Assembly (NCBI GenBank): GCA_023436825.1
Contig: JAEZHS010000230.1
Location: 1 to 18,935 of the forward strand
Source: Pseudomonadota bacterium
Lineage (GTDB): Bacteria; Pseudomonadota; Alphaproteobacteria; Reyranellales; Reyranellaceae
Direction: 5' to 3'
DNA: 18,935 nt
The position numbers and the translations under genes are program-made. Numbering within the stretch: the stretch's first letter is position 1; each line of letters begins with the position of its first letter. Of the stretch, positions 1 through 7,780 are shown in pieces. The notes below the pieces were generated by a model. It ran no database searches, was not told where the DNA came from, and saw only the letters and a list, made by a program, of their open reading frames with translations.

Positions 1-790
1 CATCTTCGGGTTCTTCCCGAGGGCAAGCCGCGCCTGGGTGACCAGCATCGAGTTCTTCAAGACCCTCACGCCCAAGCCCAAGTCGGTGGCGATCATTGCC
101 ACCAACGACGCCTTTTCCAAGCTGAACGCCCAGGCGGCGGCGGCCGGATGCAAGGAGATCGGCCTGGAGGTGGTGGACCTGCTGCAATTGCCGGAGCAGG
201 TCAGCGACGCCTCGAGTGCGCTCGCGACCGTCCGCGCGAAGACGCCGGACATCCTGATCACGACGACGGTCGATCAGAACTCGCTGGTGATCGTGCGCCA
301 AATGATCTCGACCGACACCAACGTGCCCCTGCTCTACCAATTCCTCGGACCACAGCTGCCGATGTACCGCGAGACCCTGGGGGCGAAGGCGACGGGGGTG
401 ATCATGCAGCTGCCATGGGACGCGCGGATCGACTTCAAGGACCCGATCTTCGGCAGCACCAAGTCGTATATCGACTATTACAACAAGACCAACACCCGCC
501 CGCTCAGCTACCACACGGTCGGTGCCTCGGCCTGCATCACCACCTACGTCGAGGCGATGAAGACGGCAGGCGGCCTGGATCCGGCCAAGGTGCGCAATGC
601 GCTTGCCGCCACGAACATCACGACGGCCTTCGGTCCCGTGAAGTTCTCGCCGGACGGCGATGGCGACGCTGTCGTCATGGGCGCGAAGATCGGGCAGGTG
701 CAGAGTGGCGAAGTGCAGGTCGTGTTCCCGACCGACCTGAAGACCGCCAACGTCATCTACCCCACGCCTGCCTGGGCGAAGAAGGGCTAG
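1..790 (+). CDS. LIV-type ABC transporter substrate-binding protein (C-terminal part)
   Basis: This is the periplasmic binding protein of a branched-chain-amino-acid-type (type 1 fold, Peripla_BP_6/LivJ-like) importer. The frame is open from the window edge (first full codon at base 2) and ends at TAG 788-790, so 262 residues are visible and the N-terminus with signal peptide is missing. The GTG at 38 is an internal valine, not a start. Family-like stretches include KSVAIIATNDAFS near the start, a PDILITTTVDQNS segment, and the C-terminal FGPVKFSPDGDGD and PTPAWAKK ends usual for these proteins. It leads an operon with two permeases and two ATPases. The ligand is not readable: LIV-type binding proteins take amino acids, amides, urea and aromatic acids. 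The amide/ring-cleavage enzymes downstream suggest a nitrogen-containing small molecule (inference). Confidence 0.9.
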   Translation, partial: IFGFFPRASRAWVTSIEFFKTLTPKPKSVAIIATNDAFSKLNAQAAAAGCKEIGLEVVDLLQLPEQVSDASSALATVRAKTPDILITTTVDQNSLVIVRQMISTDTNVPLLYQFLGPQLPMYRETLGAKATGVIMQLPWDARIDFKDPIFGSTKSYIDYYNKTNTRPLSYHTVGASACITTYVEAMKTAGGLDPAKVRNALAATNITTAFGPVKFSPDGDGDAVVMGAKIGQVQSGEVQVVFPTDLKTANVIYPTPAWAKKG

Positions 791-810
791 CACCGGCGCG
801 GCAAGGAGCC

Positions 811-1695
811 ATGAACGCGACACTCCTACTCCAGACCCTGGTCGACGGGCTGATACTGGGGGGCATCTTCTCGCTCTCGGCGGTTGGATTCTCCCTGATC
901 TTCGGCGTGCTGGGCGTCGTCAACCTGGCGCACGGCGTCTTCATCCTGGGCGGGGCCTATCTCGGCCTCTGGCTCAAGGGCGCCTTGGGCCTGGATCCCC
1001 TGATCGCGATTCCCGTCGTCTTCCTCGTGCTGTTCGCGATCGGCGCCGCCCTGCAACGAACGCTGGTCTCGACCGCCATCCAGCGCGGCTCGTTGATGAC
1101 CAGCCTGCTGATCACCTTTGGCGCCAGCCTGATCCTGCGTGACGTTCTGATCCTGGCCTTTGGTCCGGATATCCATTCCCTCTCGTCGAGCTGGCTGCTT
1201 CAGACCTTCCACGTCGGCGGCGTCGTGGTCGATGGTGCGAGGGCCACCGGACTGATCGCGAGCCTCGTGCTGCTGGGCGTGCTGGCGCTCGCCCTGCACG
1301 CGATGAAGGTCGGCCGCGCCATCCGCGCTACCGCGCAGCAGAGCTTTGCGGCCGGTTTGTGCGGCGTCGATGCCGACCGCATCTACACACTGACTTTCGG
1401 CGTCTCGGCCGGATTCGCCGGCGCCTCCGGCATCATCGTCGGCATGATCAATCCCTTCTCGCCGTTCGACGACGCCTACTGGACGCTGAACGCCTTCGTC
1501 ACGGTGGTGCTTGGCGGTGTCGGCAGCCCCATCGGCGCGTTGCTGGGCGGCCTGTTGCTGGGCGAGATCAGCACGCTGTCGTCGCAATATATCGGGCCGC
1601 GCTTCCCCAATGTCTTCATCTTCTGCGCATTGCTGCTGATGTTGATCGTCCGCCCCAACGGCCTGCTGGGCAACGCCTACAAGGCATCCGTCTAG
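811..1695 (+). CDS. livH: LIV-type ABC transporter permease (LivH family)
   Basis: Inner-membrane permease of 294 residues, the normal LivH length. ATG at 811 is chosen because AAGGAG lies at 803-808 and because the protein opens with the typical LivH amphipathic start and first membrane helix (VDGLILGGIFSLSAVGFSL). Further hydrophobic segments follow throughout, and the late GGVGSPIGALLGGLLLG segment matches the conserved LivH/LivM cytoplasmic coupling region, which contacts the ATPase. It starts 20 bases after the binding-protein stop and its TAG overlaps the GTG of the next permease, implying translational coupling. The open frame extends upstream to base 148, but that stretch is antisense-like repeat-rich sequence over the binding-protein gene and is not coding. 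Substrate is unknown; the symbol denotes the family. Confidence 0.9.
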   Translation: MNATLLLQTLVDGLILGGIFSLSAVGFSLIFGVLGVVNLAHGVFILGGAYLGLWLKGALGLDPLIAIPVVFLVLFAIGAALQRTLVSTAIQRGSLMTSLLITFGASLILRDVLILAFGPDIHSLSSSWLLQTFHVGGVVVDGARATGLIASLVLLGVLALALHAMKVGRAIRATAQQSFAAGLCGVDADRIYTLTFGVSAGFAGASGIIVGMINPFSPFDDAYWTLNAFVTVVLGGVGSPIGALLGGLLLGEISTLSSQYIGPRFPNVFIFCALLLMLIVRPNGLLGNAYKASV

Positions 1696-2684
1696 TGGGC
1701 CCCTTCAATACACACATCCCGGCAGCCGTCTGGGTGCTCTCGGCGCTGGCGCTGGCCGCCGCGCTGGCCCTGCCGTTCGTGCTGCCACCCTTCCATCTTC
1801 GGCTGGCGCAGCAGATCCTGCTGTTCGGCGGCATGGCCGTCGGCTGGGGGCTTCTGGGCGGCTTCACCAACTACTGGAGCTTCGGCCACACGGCTTTTTT
1901 TGGACTGGGTGCCTTTGCCGCCGGTCTGCTCGGCCAGCAACTCGATCCCACGCTGTCGGTGAGCATGCGCCTGCTGATCGGGCTGGCCTTCGCGGTCGGT
2001 CTGGCGTTGATCGCCGCCGTCGCGATCGCCATTCCGGTGCTGAAGCTACGCGGCATCTATTTCGCGATCGCCATGCTGGCCTTCGCCGAGATCCTGGGCG
2101 AGGTCACCAAGACCTTCGATTCCTTTCACGGCACGACTGGCTTCCCCTTGCCGGCGCTGATGGTACCGGGACTGACCAAGGTGCAGCTCTTCTACTTTCT
2201 GTTCCTGGCGCTCTTCCTGGCGAACGTCGCCATTTTCGTGTGGCTGCGACGCTCGCGGATCGGCATGGGACTGACCTGTGTCGGCCAGGACGAGGACACA
2301 GCGGCCATGCTGGGGATCCCGACTGAGCGCTACAAGCTCATCGCCTTCGTGCTGAGCGCCGTGCTGACCGCGATTGGCGGCGTGCTCTACGGCTATAGCC
2401 TGGGCTTCATCAGCACCGGCTCGGTCTTCCGCATCGACATCAGCCTCAATCTGATTCTCTACAGCATGCTGGGCGGCATCGGCACGGTTCTGGGTCCGAT
2501 CGTCGGCGCGGCGATCATGATCGTGCTCACGCAGGTCGTGCTGGGTGACCTGCTCGACATGCACATGGCACTGACCGGCGCGGTCCTGATCGCCATGGTG
2601 ATCCTGGCGCCCAAGGGGGCGATGGGCCTGTTGCAGAAGGTTTGGCATCGCTACCGGCCGGTGGCGGAAGAGGGGCGGCCGTGA
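1695..2684 (+). CDS. livM: LIV-type ABC transporter permease (LivM family)
   Basis: Second inner-membrane permease, 329 residues, paired with the LivH-type protein. The start is GTG at 1695, sharing one base with the upstream TAG; there is no good independent Shine-Dalgarno site, so re-initiation after livH is likely. LivM hallmarks are visible: the early LLFGGMAVGWGLLGGFTNYWSFGHTAFF-like region (about residues 35-65, G-x-SFGH-x-AFFG core), a KLRGIYFAI stretch, and the late GGIGTVLGPIVGAA coupling segment. The cytoplasmic motif R-x-GMGL near residue 190 with the following GIPTERYKLIAFVLS is also typical. It is inferred to form a heterodimeric channel with the preceding permease. TGA overlaps the next start (GTGA). 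Confidence 0.9.
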   Translation: MGPFNTHIPAAVWVLSALALAAALALPFVLPPFHLRLAQQILLFGGMAVGWGLLGGFTNYWSFGHTAFFGLGAFAAGLLGQQLDPTLSVSMRLLIGLAFAVGLALIAAVAIAIPVLKLRGIYFAIAMLAFAEILGEVTKTFDSFHGTTGFPLPALMVPGLTKVQLFYFLFLALFLANVAIFVWLRRSRIGMGLTCVGQDEDTAAMLGIPTERYKLIAFVLSAVLTAIGGVLYGYSLGFISTGSVFRIDISLNLILYSMLGGIGTVLGPIVGAAIMIVLTQVVLGDLLDMHMALTGAVLIAMVILAPKGAMGLLQKVWHRYRPVAEEGRP

Positions 2685-3400
2685 CGATCCTCGCCGTCGA
2701 AGGTCTGACCAAGCAGTTCAAGGGCCTGCGCGCGATCCAGGACCTGTCCTTCGCCGTCGAGCGGCAGAGCATCACCAGCATCGTCGGCCCCAATGGCGCC
2801 GGCAAGTCGACGCTGTTCAACATGATCTCCGGCTATCTCAAGCCGACAGCCGGACGCATCCTGTTCGAGGGCAGCGAGATCACCGGCAAGCCGCCGCATC
2901 TCGTCTGCGGGTTGGGCATCGCGCGCGCTTTCCAGATCGCCAAGCCCTTTCCCGAACTGTCGGTCGAGAAGAACGTGCTGGTCGCGGCGACCTTCGGCCG
3001 GCTCGGACCGCGCGATCCGCAGGCCACGACCGATCGGGCGATCGAGATCTGCCATCTGACGGCCTGGCGGCATCAGCCGGCCGCGGCGCTCAGCATCGGC
3101 AACCTGCGCCGGCTCGAGCTGGCGCGCGCCATCGCCGCGCGGCCGACGCTGTTGCTGGCCGACGAGCCCTGTGCCGGGCTCAACGACACCGAGACGCGCG
3201 AGGTGATCGGTGTGCTGTCGACCATCCGCGAGTCGGGCGTGACCGTGCTGCTTGTCGAACACGACATCAAGGCGGTGCGGCGCGCCTCCGACCGCGTCGT
3301 GGTCATCGAGGCCGGACGGAAGATCGCGGACGGCACCGCAAACCAGGTCTTCTCGGACCAGGCCGTGATCGACGCCTATCTCGGGACGGCCGCCCCATGA
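2681..3400 (+). CDS. livG: LIV-type ABC transporter ATPase (LivG family)
   Basis: Cytoplasmic ATPase of 239 residues, a little short for LivG (about 255). GTG at 2681 is taken as the start because it overlaps the livM stop in a GTGA quartet and has a GA-rich Shine-Dalgarno-like stretch (GGAAGAGGGG) at 2666-2675; the protein then begins directly with the ABC beta-strand. Visible motifs: Walker A GPNGAGKST (36-44), Q-loop Q85 in AFQIAKPF, signature LSIGNLRRLELARA (137-150), Walker B LLLADEP (157-163), and switch His194 in LLVEHD. The signature reads LSIGN rather than the textbook LSGGQ; LivG proteins are usually degenerate here, but the Asn for Gln is less common. It powers transport with LivF, and ends in an ATGA overlap with livF. 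Confidence 0.9.
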   Translation: MTILAVEGLTKQFKGLRAIQDLSFAVERQSITSIVGPNGAGKSTLFNMISGYLKPTAGRILFEGSEITGKPPHLVCGLGIARAFQIAKPFPELSVEKNVLVAATFGRLGPRDPQATTDRAIEICHLTAWRHQPAAALSIGNLRRLELARAIAARPTLLLADEPCAGLNDTETREVIGVLSTIRESGVTVLLVEHDIKAVRRASDRVVVIEAGRKIADGTANQVFSDQAVIDAYLGTAAP

Positions 3401-4149
3401 GTGCGCCTTTGGCCAGTCCCGTCGCGTCACCCGACGGCGGCCTCGTGCTGCAGGGCATCGATTTCGCCTATGGCGGCGCCCGCGCGCTGAACGGCGTCTC
3501 GCTCGCCGTGCCGGCGGGCGGCGTCGTGGCACTGCTGGGCTCGAACGGCGCCGGCAAGACGACCACCGCCAAGGTCATCGCGGGTGCGCTCCGGCCGGCC
3601 CAAGGTACGATCACCTTCGAGGGCCAGCCGATCGCCGGCCTGCCGTCGCATCAGGTGATGCGCCGGGGCATCGTCCTTGTGCCCGAGGGCCGGCTGGTCT
3701 TCGCGCAGATGACCATCCAGGACAACCTGATGATGGGCGCCTACAAGGAGAATCGTCGCGCCCGCGTGGCCGAGCTGCTGGAACAGAACTATGCGACTTT
3801 CCCGCGCCTGAAAGAGCGGCGACACCAGCTTGCGGGCTCGCTGAGCGGCGGCGAACAGCAGATGCTGGCGATCGCCCGCGGCCTGATGGGCGAGCCGCGG
3901 CTTCTGGTGCTCGACGAGCCGTCGCTCGGCATCATGCCCAAGCTGGTGCAGGAGATCTTCGCCCTGATCCGACGCATCGCCGACGGCGGCGTCTCGATCC
4001 TGCTGATCGAGCAGAATGCCCGCGCTTCGCTCGAGCTGGCCGCCTACGCCTATGTGCTCGAGAAGGGCAAGATCATCCTTCAGGGCGAGGGTTCGCGCCT
4101 GCTCGCGGACGAGTTCGTGCAGAATGCCTACCTCGGCACCGACGCCTGA
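3397..4149 (+). CDS. livF: LIV-type ABC transporter ATPase (LivF family)
   Basis: Second ATPase of the importer, 250 residues, starting at ATG 3397 in an ATGA overlap with livG. Motifs: Walker A GSNGAGKTT (48-56), the LivF-typical VPEGR (95-99) in the Q-loop region, canonical signature LSGGEQQ (149-155), Walker B LLVLDEP (169-175), and Gln206 in LLIEQN where other ABC proteins have the switch histidine; Gln there is normal for LivF. An N-terminal extension of about 15 residues precedes the first strand. It completes the five-gene transporter and ends 27 bases before the next enzyme gene, which has its own strong ribosome binding site, so expression of transporter and enzymes is probably shared but independently initiated. 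Confidence 0.92.
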   Translation: MSAPLASPVASPDGGLVLQGIDFAYGGARALNGVSLAVPAGGVVALLGSNGAGKTTTAKVIAGALRPAQGTITFEGQPIAGLPSHQVMRRGIVLVPEGRLVFAQMTIQDNLMMGAYKENRRARVAELLEQNYATFPRLKERRHQLAGSLSGGEQQMLAIARGLMGEPRLLVLDEPSLGIMPKLVQEIFALIRRIADGGVSILLIEQNARASLELAAYAYVLEKGKIILQGEGSRLLADEFVQNAYLGTDA

Positions 4150-4176
4150 ACGCGTTGACGGATCGGAGGACAAGCC

Positions 4177-5220
4177 ATGTCGTCGATGACCTCGCCGCGG
4201 CTGCATAGGGCGGCCGACACCCTGGTGAAGCAGAGCTTCGCGGTCGCGCCCGGCGAAAGCGTGCTCATTACCGGCGACGACCGCACCGAGATGCGGCTGC
4301 TCGATGCGGTGGCGGCCAGCGTCGCCCGGGCCGGGGCGCGGCCGCTGATCGCGATCGCGCCATCCTTGCCCTACCAGGGCGGCCTGTCCGACCCTTACGT
4401 CGGCGATGCGCTCAAGGCGGCCGTCGTCGCGGCCGATGTCTGGTTCGACTTCTGCTTTCCCTATCACGCCGGTTCGGGCGCGCATTCGGCCGCCATGGCG
4501 GCCAAGCGATGCCGCTATTGCCTGCTGTCGATGTCGTCGGCCGAGAGCTTCGAGCGGCTCTATGGCTGCGTCGACTATCCGGCAATGCTGGAGTTCAACA
4601 TCGCACTGGCCGAATATTTCGGTCAGGCGGCGGGGGAGACCGTGCGCTTCACCTGCCCGCGCGGCACCGACGTGCGGCTGACGCTCGACAAGATCAAACT
4701 GGTCCGCCAGCGTGTCTGCAACGAGCCCGGGATGCATACCGTGCCCGGCACGCAGAGTTTCTACCCGATCATGGAGAGCGTCGAAGGCCGGATCGTCATC
4801 CAGGCCCTGTTCGACGAGTACTATCGCGCGCTGCGCCAGCCCATCGTCATCGAGGCGGCCGGCGGCATCCGCGGCTTCAGCGGCGGCGGCGCCGAGGACC
4901 GCCTGAGCTTCGAGCGGGCGCTGCGCCGGGCCAGCGGCACCAACAACTACGGCAACTTCGTCCACTTCACCTTCGGCTTCCATCCGGCTGCGGCCTGGAC
5001 CCGCCGGCAATTCATCGAGGACATCCGCGTTCCGGGCAGCAATGCGATCGGCATGGGGTTGCCCTGGTGGGAGCCGGGTGGTGGGGAGAACCATCCCGAC
5101 GGTATCGTGCTGGACCAGTCGCTCTGGGTCGGCGACAGGCAGATTGTCGATGGCGGCATTTTCGTCGGTCCCGAGTCGCTGATGCGGTTGCATGCCGCCA
5201 TGGAGCGCCGGCTCGACTGA
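4177..5220 (+). CDS. NicX-like / M29-aminopeptidase-like metalloenzyme
   Basis: 347-residue cytoplasmic protein with GGAGGA at 4165-4170, six bases before ATG. It belongs to the superfamily that holds M29 aminopeptidases (AmpS/PepS) and the ring-opening 2,5-dihydroxypyridine 5,6-dioxygenase NicX. The likely metal ligands are His263 (in VHFTFGFHP) and the HxD pair His306/Asp308 (in GGGENHPDG). From recall, Pseudomonas NicX is about 350 residues and uses His265, His318 and Asp320, so length, ligand types and order agree. In M29 peptidases the first of these positions is normally a glutamate (GNLGEFGIG-like), so the histidine favours the dioxygenase-like branch. Neighbours are an importer and an amidase-like enzyme, which fits catabolism of an N-heterocycle or amide. 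Exact reaction unknown; a metallopeptidase or other hydrolase remains possible. Confidence 0.72.
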   Translation: MSSMTSPRLHRAADTLVKQSFAVAPGESVLITGDDRTEMRLLDAVAASVARAGARPLIAIAPSLPYQGGLSDPYVGDALKAAVVAADVWFDFCFPYHAGSGAHSAAMAAKRCRYCLLSMSSAESFERLYGCVDYPAMLEFNIALAEYFGQAAGETVRFTCPRGTDVRLTLDKIKLVRQRVCNEPGMHTVPGTQSFYPIMESVEGRIVIQALFDEYYRALRQPIVIEAAGGIRGFSGGGAEDRLSFERALRRASGTNNYGNFVHFTFGFHPAAAWTRRQFIEDIRVPGSNAIGMGLPWWEPGGGENHPDGIVLDQSLWVGDRQIVDGGIFVGPESLMRLHAAMERRLD

Positions 5221-5256
5221 AGGCTTTGCCGGCAGCCTGATGGGAGATGCTCGCTG

Positions 5257-7767
5257 ATGCACAAGATCGATGCCTCGCGCCTGGACCTCGCCCGGCAGTT
5301 CCGCGACCAGCCGTTTGGTCCGCACAGCGCTGAGCTGCAGAAGGTCCTGAAGATCCTGCGCTGGGATCCGATCGACGACCGGATCATCGCGGTGCAGCCT
5401 GAGCGCGGCGCTCGTTGGCAGCTGGCGCGCAGCACCGGCCGCAAGGGCAGCCCGATCGAAATATTCGAAGGTCCCGGCTTTGCCACTCCCGCCGAGGCGC
5501 AATGGGCGATCTTCCGCGCCCGCTGGGAGCGCCACACCGGACAGGCGCTGCAGTTGGACGGCGACGCGCCCTTACCGACGAAGGGCCGGCTCGCTACCGA
5601 TCTCAGCCGGCGCGCGGTCCTGGGCTATGCCGATCGCTTCAGCGTCGAGGCCGGCGGGCGGATCGCCTTCAAGGTCAGCGCGGATGCGTCCTATCGGGTG
5701 GCGATCGAGCGTCTGCGCTGCGGCGACGAGACCGGCATCGGGCTGAAGACGACGCCGGTCGAGACGCCGGTCAATCGCGACTATCCGGGACGCCGGCAGG
5801 CGGTCTCCTGCGGGTCCTACGTCCAGATCGATGACGGCGAGGCCTTCGCACTGACGAGCTTTACCATGCTGGCGCACATCTGGCCGACGGCGCCGGCCAT
5901 GGGGCGCCGACAGGTGGTGATGGGCGGCCGGGGCTTTACTCTCTTTCTCGATGGCAAGGGCCGGCTGTCCCTGCAGGTTGGGGCCGCCGTCGCGGCCGTT
6001 GGGTCGGCGGTGCTGGAACGGCACTGGTACCTCGTTGCGGCCAGCTTCGATGCGGCGACCGGCGAGGGGTGGATCGGCCAACGGCCGATCCTTGCCTACG
6101 CAGCGCCGGGTGACACGAAGGCCGAGACACAGGCGCGCCTCGGGGTACGGCCGGAGGGTGAAGGCTTTCGCATCGCCGCTGGTTTCGGTGACGGGGACTC
6201 AGTCGACGCTCTCTACAATGGGAAGATCGACGGGCCGGTCGTGGCCGCGCGCACGCTGTCGACGGCGGAACGGAGCGCGTTGCTTGCGGCGGGGCAGATG
6301 CCGGATTTCGGTGCCGAGCTTGTCGCGGCATGGGACTTCAGCCGCGAAATGTCCGGTACGCGCATCATCGATACGTCGCCGGGCGCGCGGCACGGTCACA
6401 CCGTCAACCTGCCGACCCGGGCGATGAAGGGCCATAACTGGGACGGCAGCGAGTACAACTGGCGACACAAGCCGGAGCACTACGGCGCCATCCATTTCCA
6501 CGACGACGATCTGTACGACTGCGGCTGGGAGACCGACTTCACGTTCGAGGTTCCGGCCGACTTGGCGAGCGGCCTGTACTGCGCCCGCCTGATCTGCGGC
6601 AGCGACGAGGACTACGTGCCCTTCGTCGTTCGGCCGCCGCGCGGCACGGTGCGTGCGCCGCTGGCGCTGCTCCTGCCCACGGCCAGTTACTGGGCCTACG
6701 GCAACACTCATCATCATCTCGAATGGCGCGAGGGCGAGAATGTCCGCGGCGTCTTCACGACCGTCGACGCCACCACGCTCTTCCTGCACGAGCATCCCGA
6801 ATACGGCTGCTCGCTCTACGACCATCACGGTGACGGCAGCGGTGTCTGCCATGCCTCGCGGCTCAGGCCCGTGCTCAACATGCGGCCACGCGAGCGGCTC
6901 TGGCAGTTTCCCGCCGACACCCACGTCACGGATTGGCTGGAGGCGAAGGGCATCGCCTACGACGTCATTACCGAGGACGATCTCGAAGCCGAAGGCGAGG
7001 CGCTGCTGAGCGGCTATCGCTGCGTGATGACCGGTACGCATCCCGAATACCCGTCGAAGCGCATGCTCGACGCCTTCGCCGCGTTCCAGAACGGCGGCGG
7101 ACGCTTCATCTATCTCGGCGGCAACGGCTTCTACTGGCGCACCTCCTATCATCCCGAGCTGCCGGGCGTGATCGAGATGAGACGCGCCGAGGATGGCATC
7201 CGGAGCTGGGCCGCGGAGGGCGGCGAGTACTATCACAGCTTCACCGGCGAGCTGGGCGGCATGTGGCGCCGCATGGGCCGTGCACCGCAATCGGTCGCCG
7301 GCGTCGGCATGACCGCGCAGGGCTTCGACCTTTCGACATACTTCGAGCGGACGCCGGCGAGCTTCGACGCGCGCGTGGCCTTCGCCTTCGAGGGGATCGG
7401 CAGGGACGAGCGCATCGGCGCGTTCGGGCTGATCGGCGGCGGTGCCGCCGGCTGGGAAGTGGATCGCGCCGATGCGCGCCTCGGCACACCGCCCCATGCG
7501 CTGGTCGTCGCGACGGCGACGGATTTCACCGCCTCCTATCACTGGATGAAGGAAGAGCTGACGCACACCCATTCGGCGATCACAGGCGAGACCTGCCCGC
7601 TCGTGCGCTGCGACATGATCTTCTACGAGACCCCGAACGGCGGCGCGGTCTTCTCGACCAGCTCGATCGCCTGGGCAGGCGCGCTGGCCCACAACGACTA
7701 CGACAACAACGTCTCGCGCATCACGGCGAACGTCATCCGCCGCTTCGTCGACCCGAAAGCGTTCTGA
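5257..7767 (+). CDS. N,N-dimethylformamidase-like protein, apparent small-large subunit fusion
   Basis: 836-residue protein homologous to the DMFase large subunit (DmfA2, about 762 residues), which hydrolyses dimethylformamide to dimethylamine and formate using an iron held by two Tyr and one Glu. Start ATG 5257 has GGGAG at 5242-5246. Layout: residues 1-110 resemble the separate small subunit (PFG-HS-LQ near 19-28, a W-x-LA turn near 54, FATPAEAQWAIF at 75-86); 120-200 opens like DmfA2 (LGYADRFSVEAGG); about 200-360 is a LamG/concanavalin-like sandwich; 400-836 is the catalytic DMFA2_C region. By recalled Paracoccus numbering, iron ligands Y399/Y440/E521 correspond to Tyr478, Tyr521 and Glu597; H519 to His595, N547 to Asn623, E657 to Glu734. 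K567 is replaced by Arg643. The real substrate may be another formamide or amide. Confidence 0.85.
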   Translation: MHKIDASRLDLARQFRDQPFGPHSAELQKVLKILRWDPIDDRIIAVQPERGARWQLARSTGRKGSPIEIFEGPGFATPAEAQWAIFRARWERHTGQALQLDGDAPLPTKGRLATDLSRRAVLGYADRFSVEAGGRIAFKVSADASYRVAIERLRCGDETGIGLKTTPVETPVNRDYPGRRQAVSCGSYVQIDDGEAFALTSFTMLAHIWPTAPAMGRRQVVMGGRGFTLFLDGKGRLSLQVGAAVAAVGSAVLERHWYLVAASFDAATGEGWIGQRPILAYAAPGDTKAETQARLGVRPEGEGFRIAAGFGDGDSVDALYNGKIDGPVVAARTLSTAERSALLAAGQMPDFGAELVAAWDFSREMSGTRIIDTSPGARHGHTVNLPTRAMKGHNWDGSEYNWRHKPEHYGAIHFHDDDLYDCGWETDFTFEVPADLASGLYCARLICGSDEDYVPFVVRPPRGTVRAPLALLLPTASYWAYGNTHHHLEWREGENVRGVFTTVDATTLFLHEHPEYGCSLYDHHGDGSGVCHASRLRPVLNMRPRERLWQFPADTHVTDWLEAKGIAYDVITEDDLEAEGEALLSGYRCVMTGTHPEYPSKRMLDAFAAFQNGGGRFIYLGGNGFYWRTSYHPELPGVIEMRRAEDGIRSWAAEGGEYYHSFTGELGGMWRRMGRAPQSVAGVGMTAQGFDLSTYFERTPASFDARVAFAFEGIGRDERIGAFGLIGGGAAGWEVDRADARLGTPPHALVVATATDFTASYHWMKEELTHTHSAITGETCPLVRCDMIFYETPNGGAVFSTSSIAWAGALAHNDYDNNVSRITANVIRRFVDPKAF

Positions 7768-7780
7768 AAGAATACCGAGT

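Noticed and set aside
148..810. Upstream extension of the LivH frame
   Set aside because: It lies over the binding-protein gene; ATG 811 with AAGGAG and the first membrane helix gives the normal LivH length.
3427..5535. 702-codon open frame on the - strand across livF and the NicX-like gene
   Set aside because: It is antisense to two genes with clear families; its translation is low-complexity Arg/Ala/Gly/Asp-rich, as expected of a GC-rich shadow frame.
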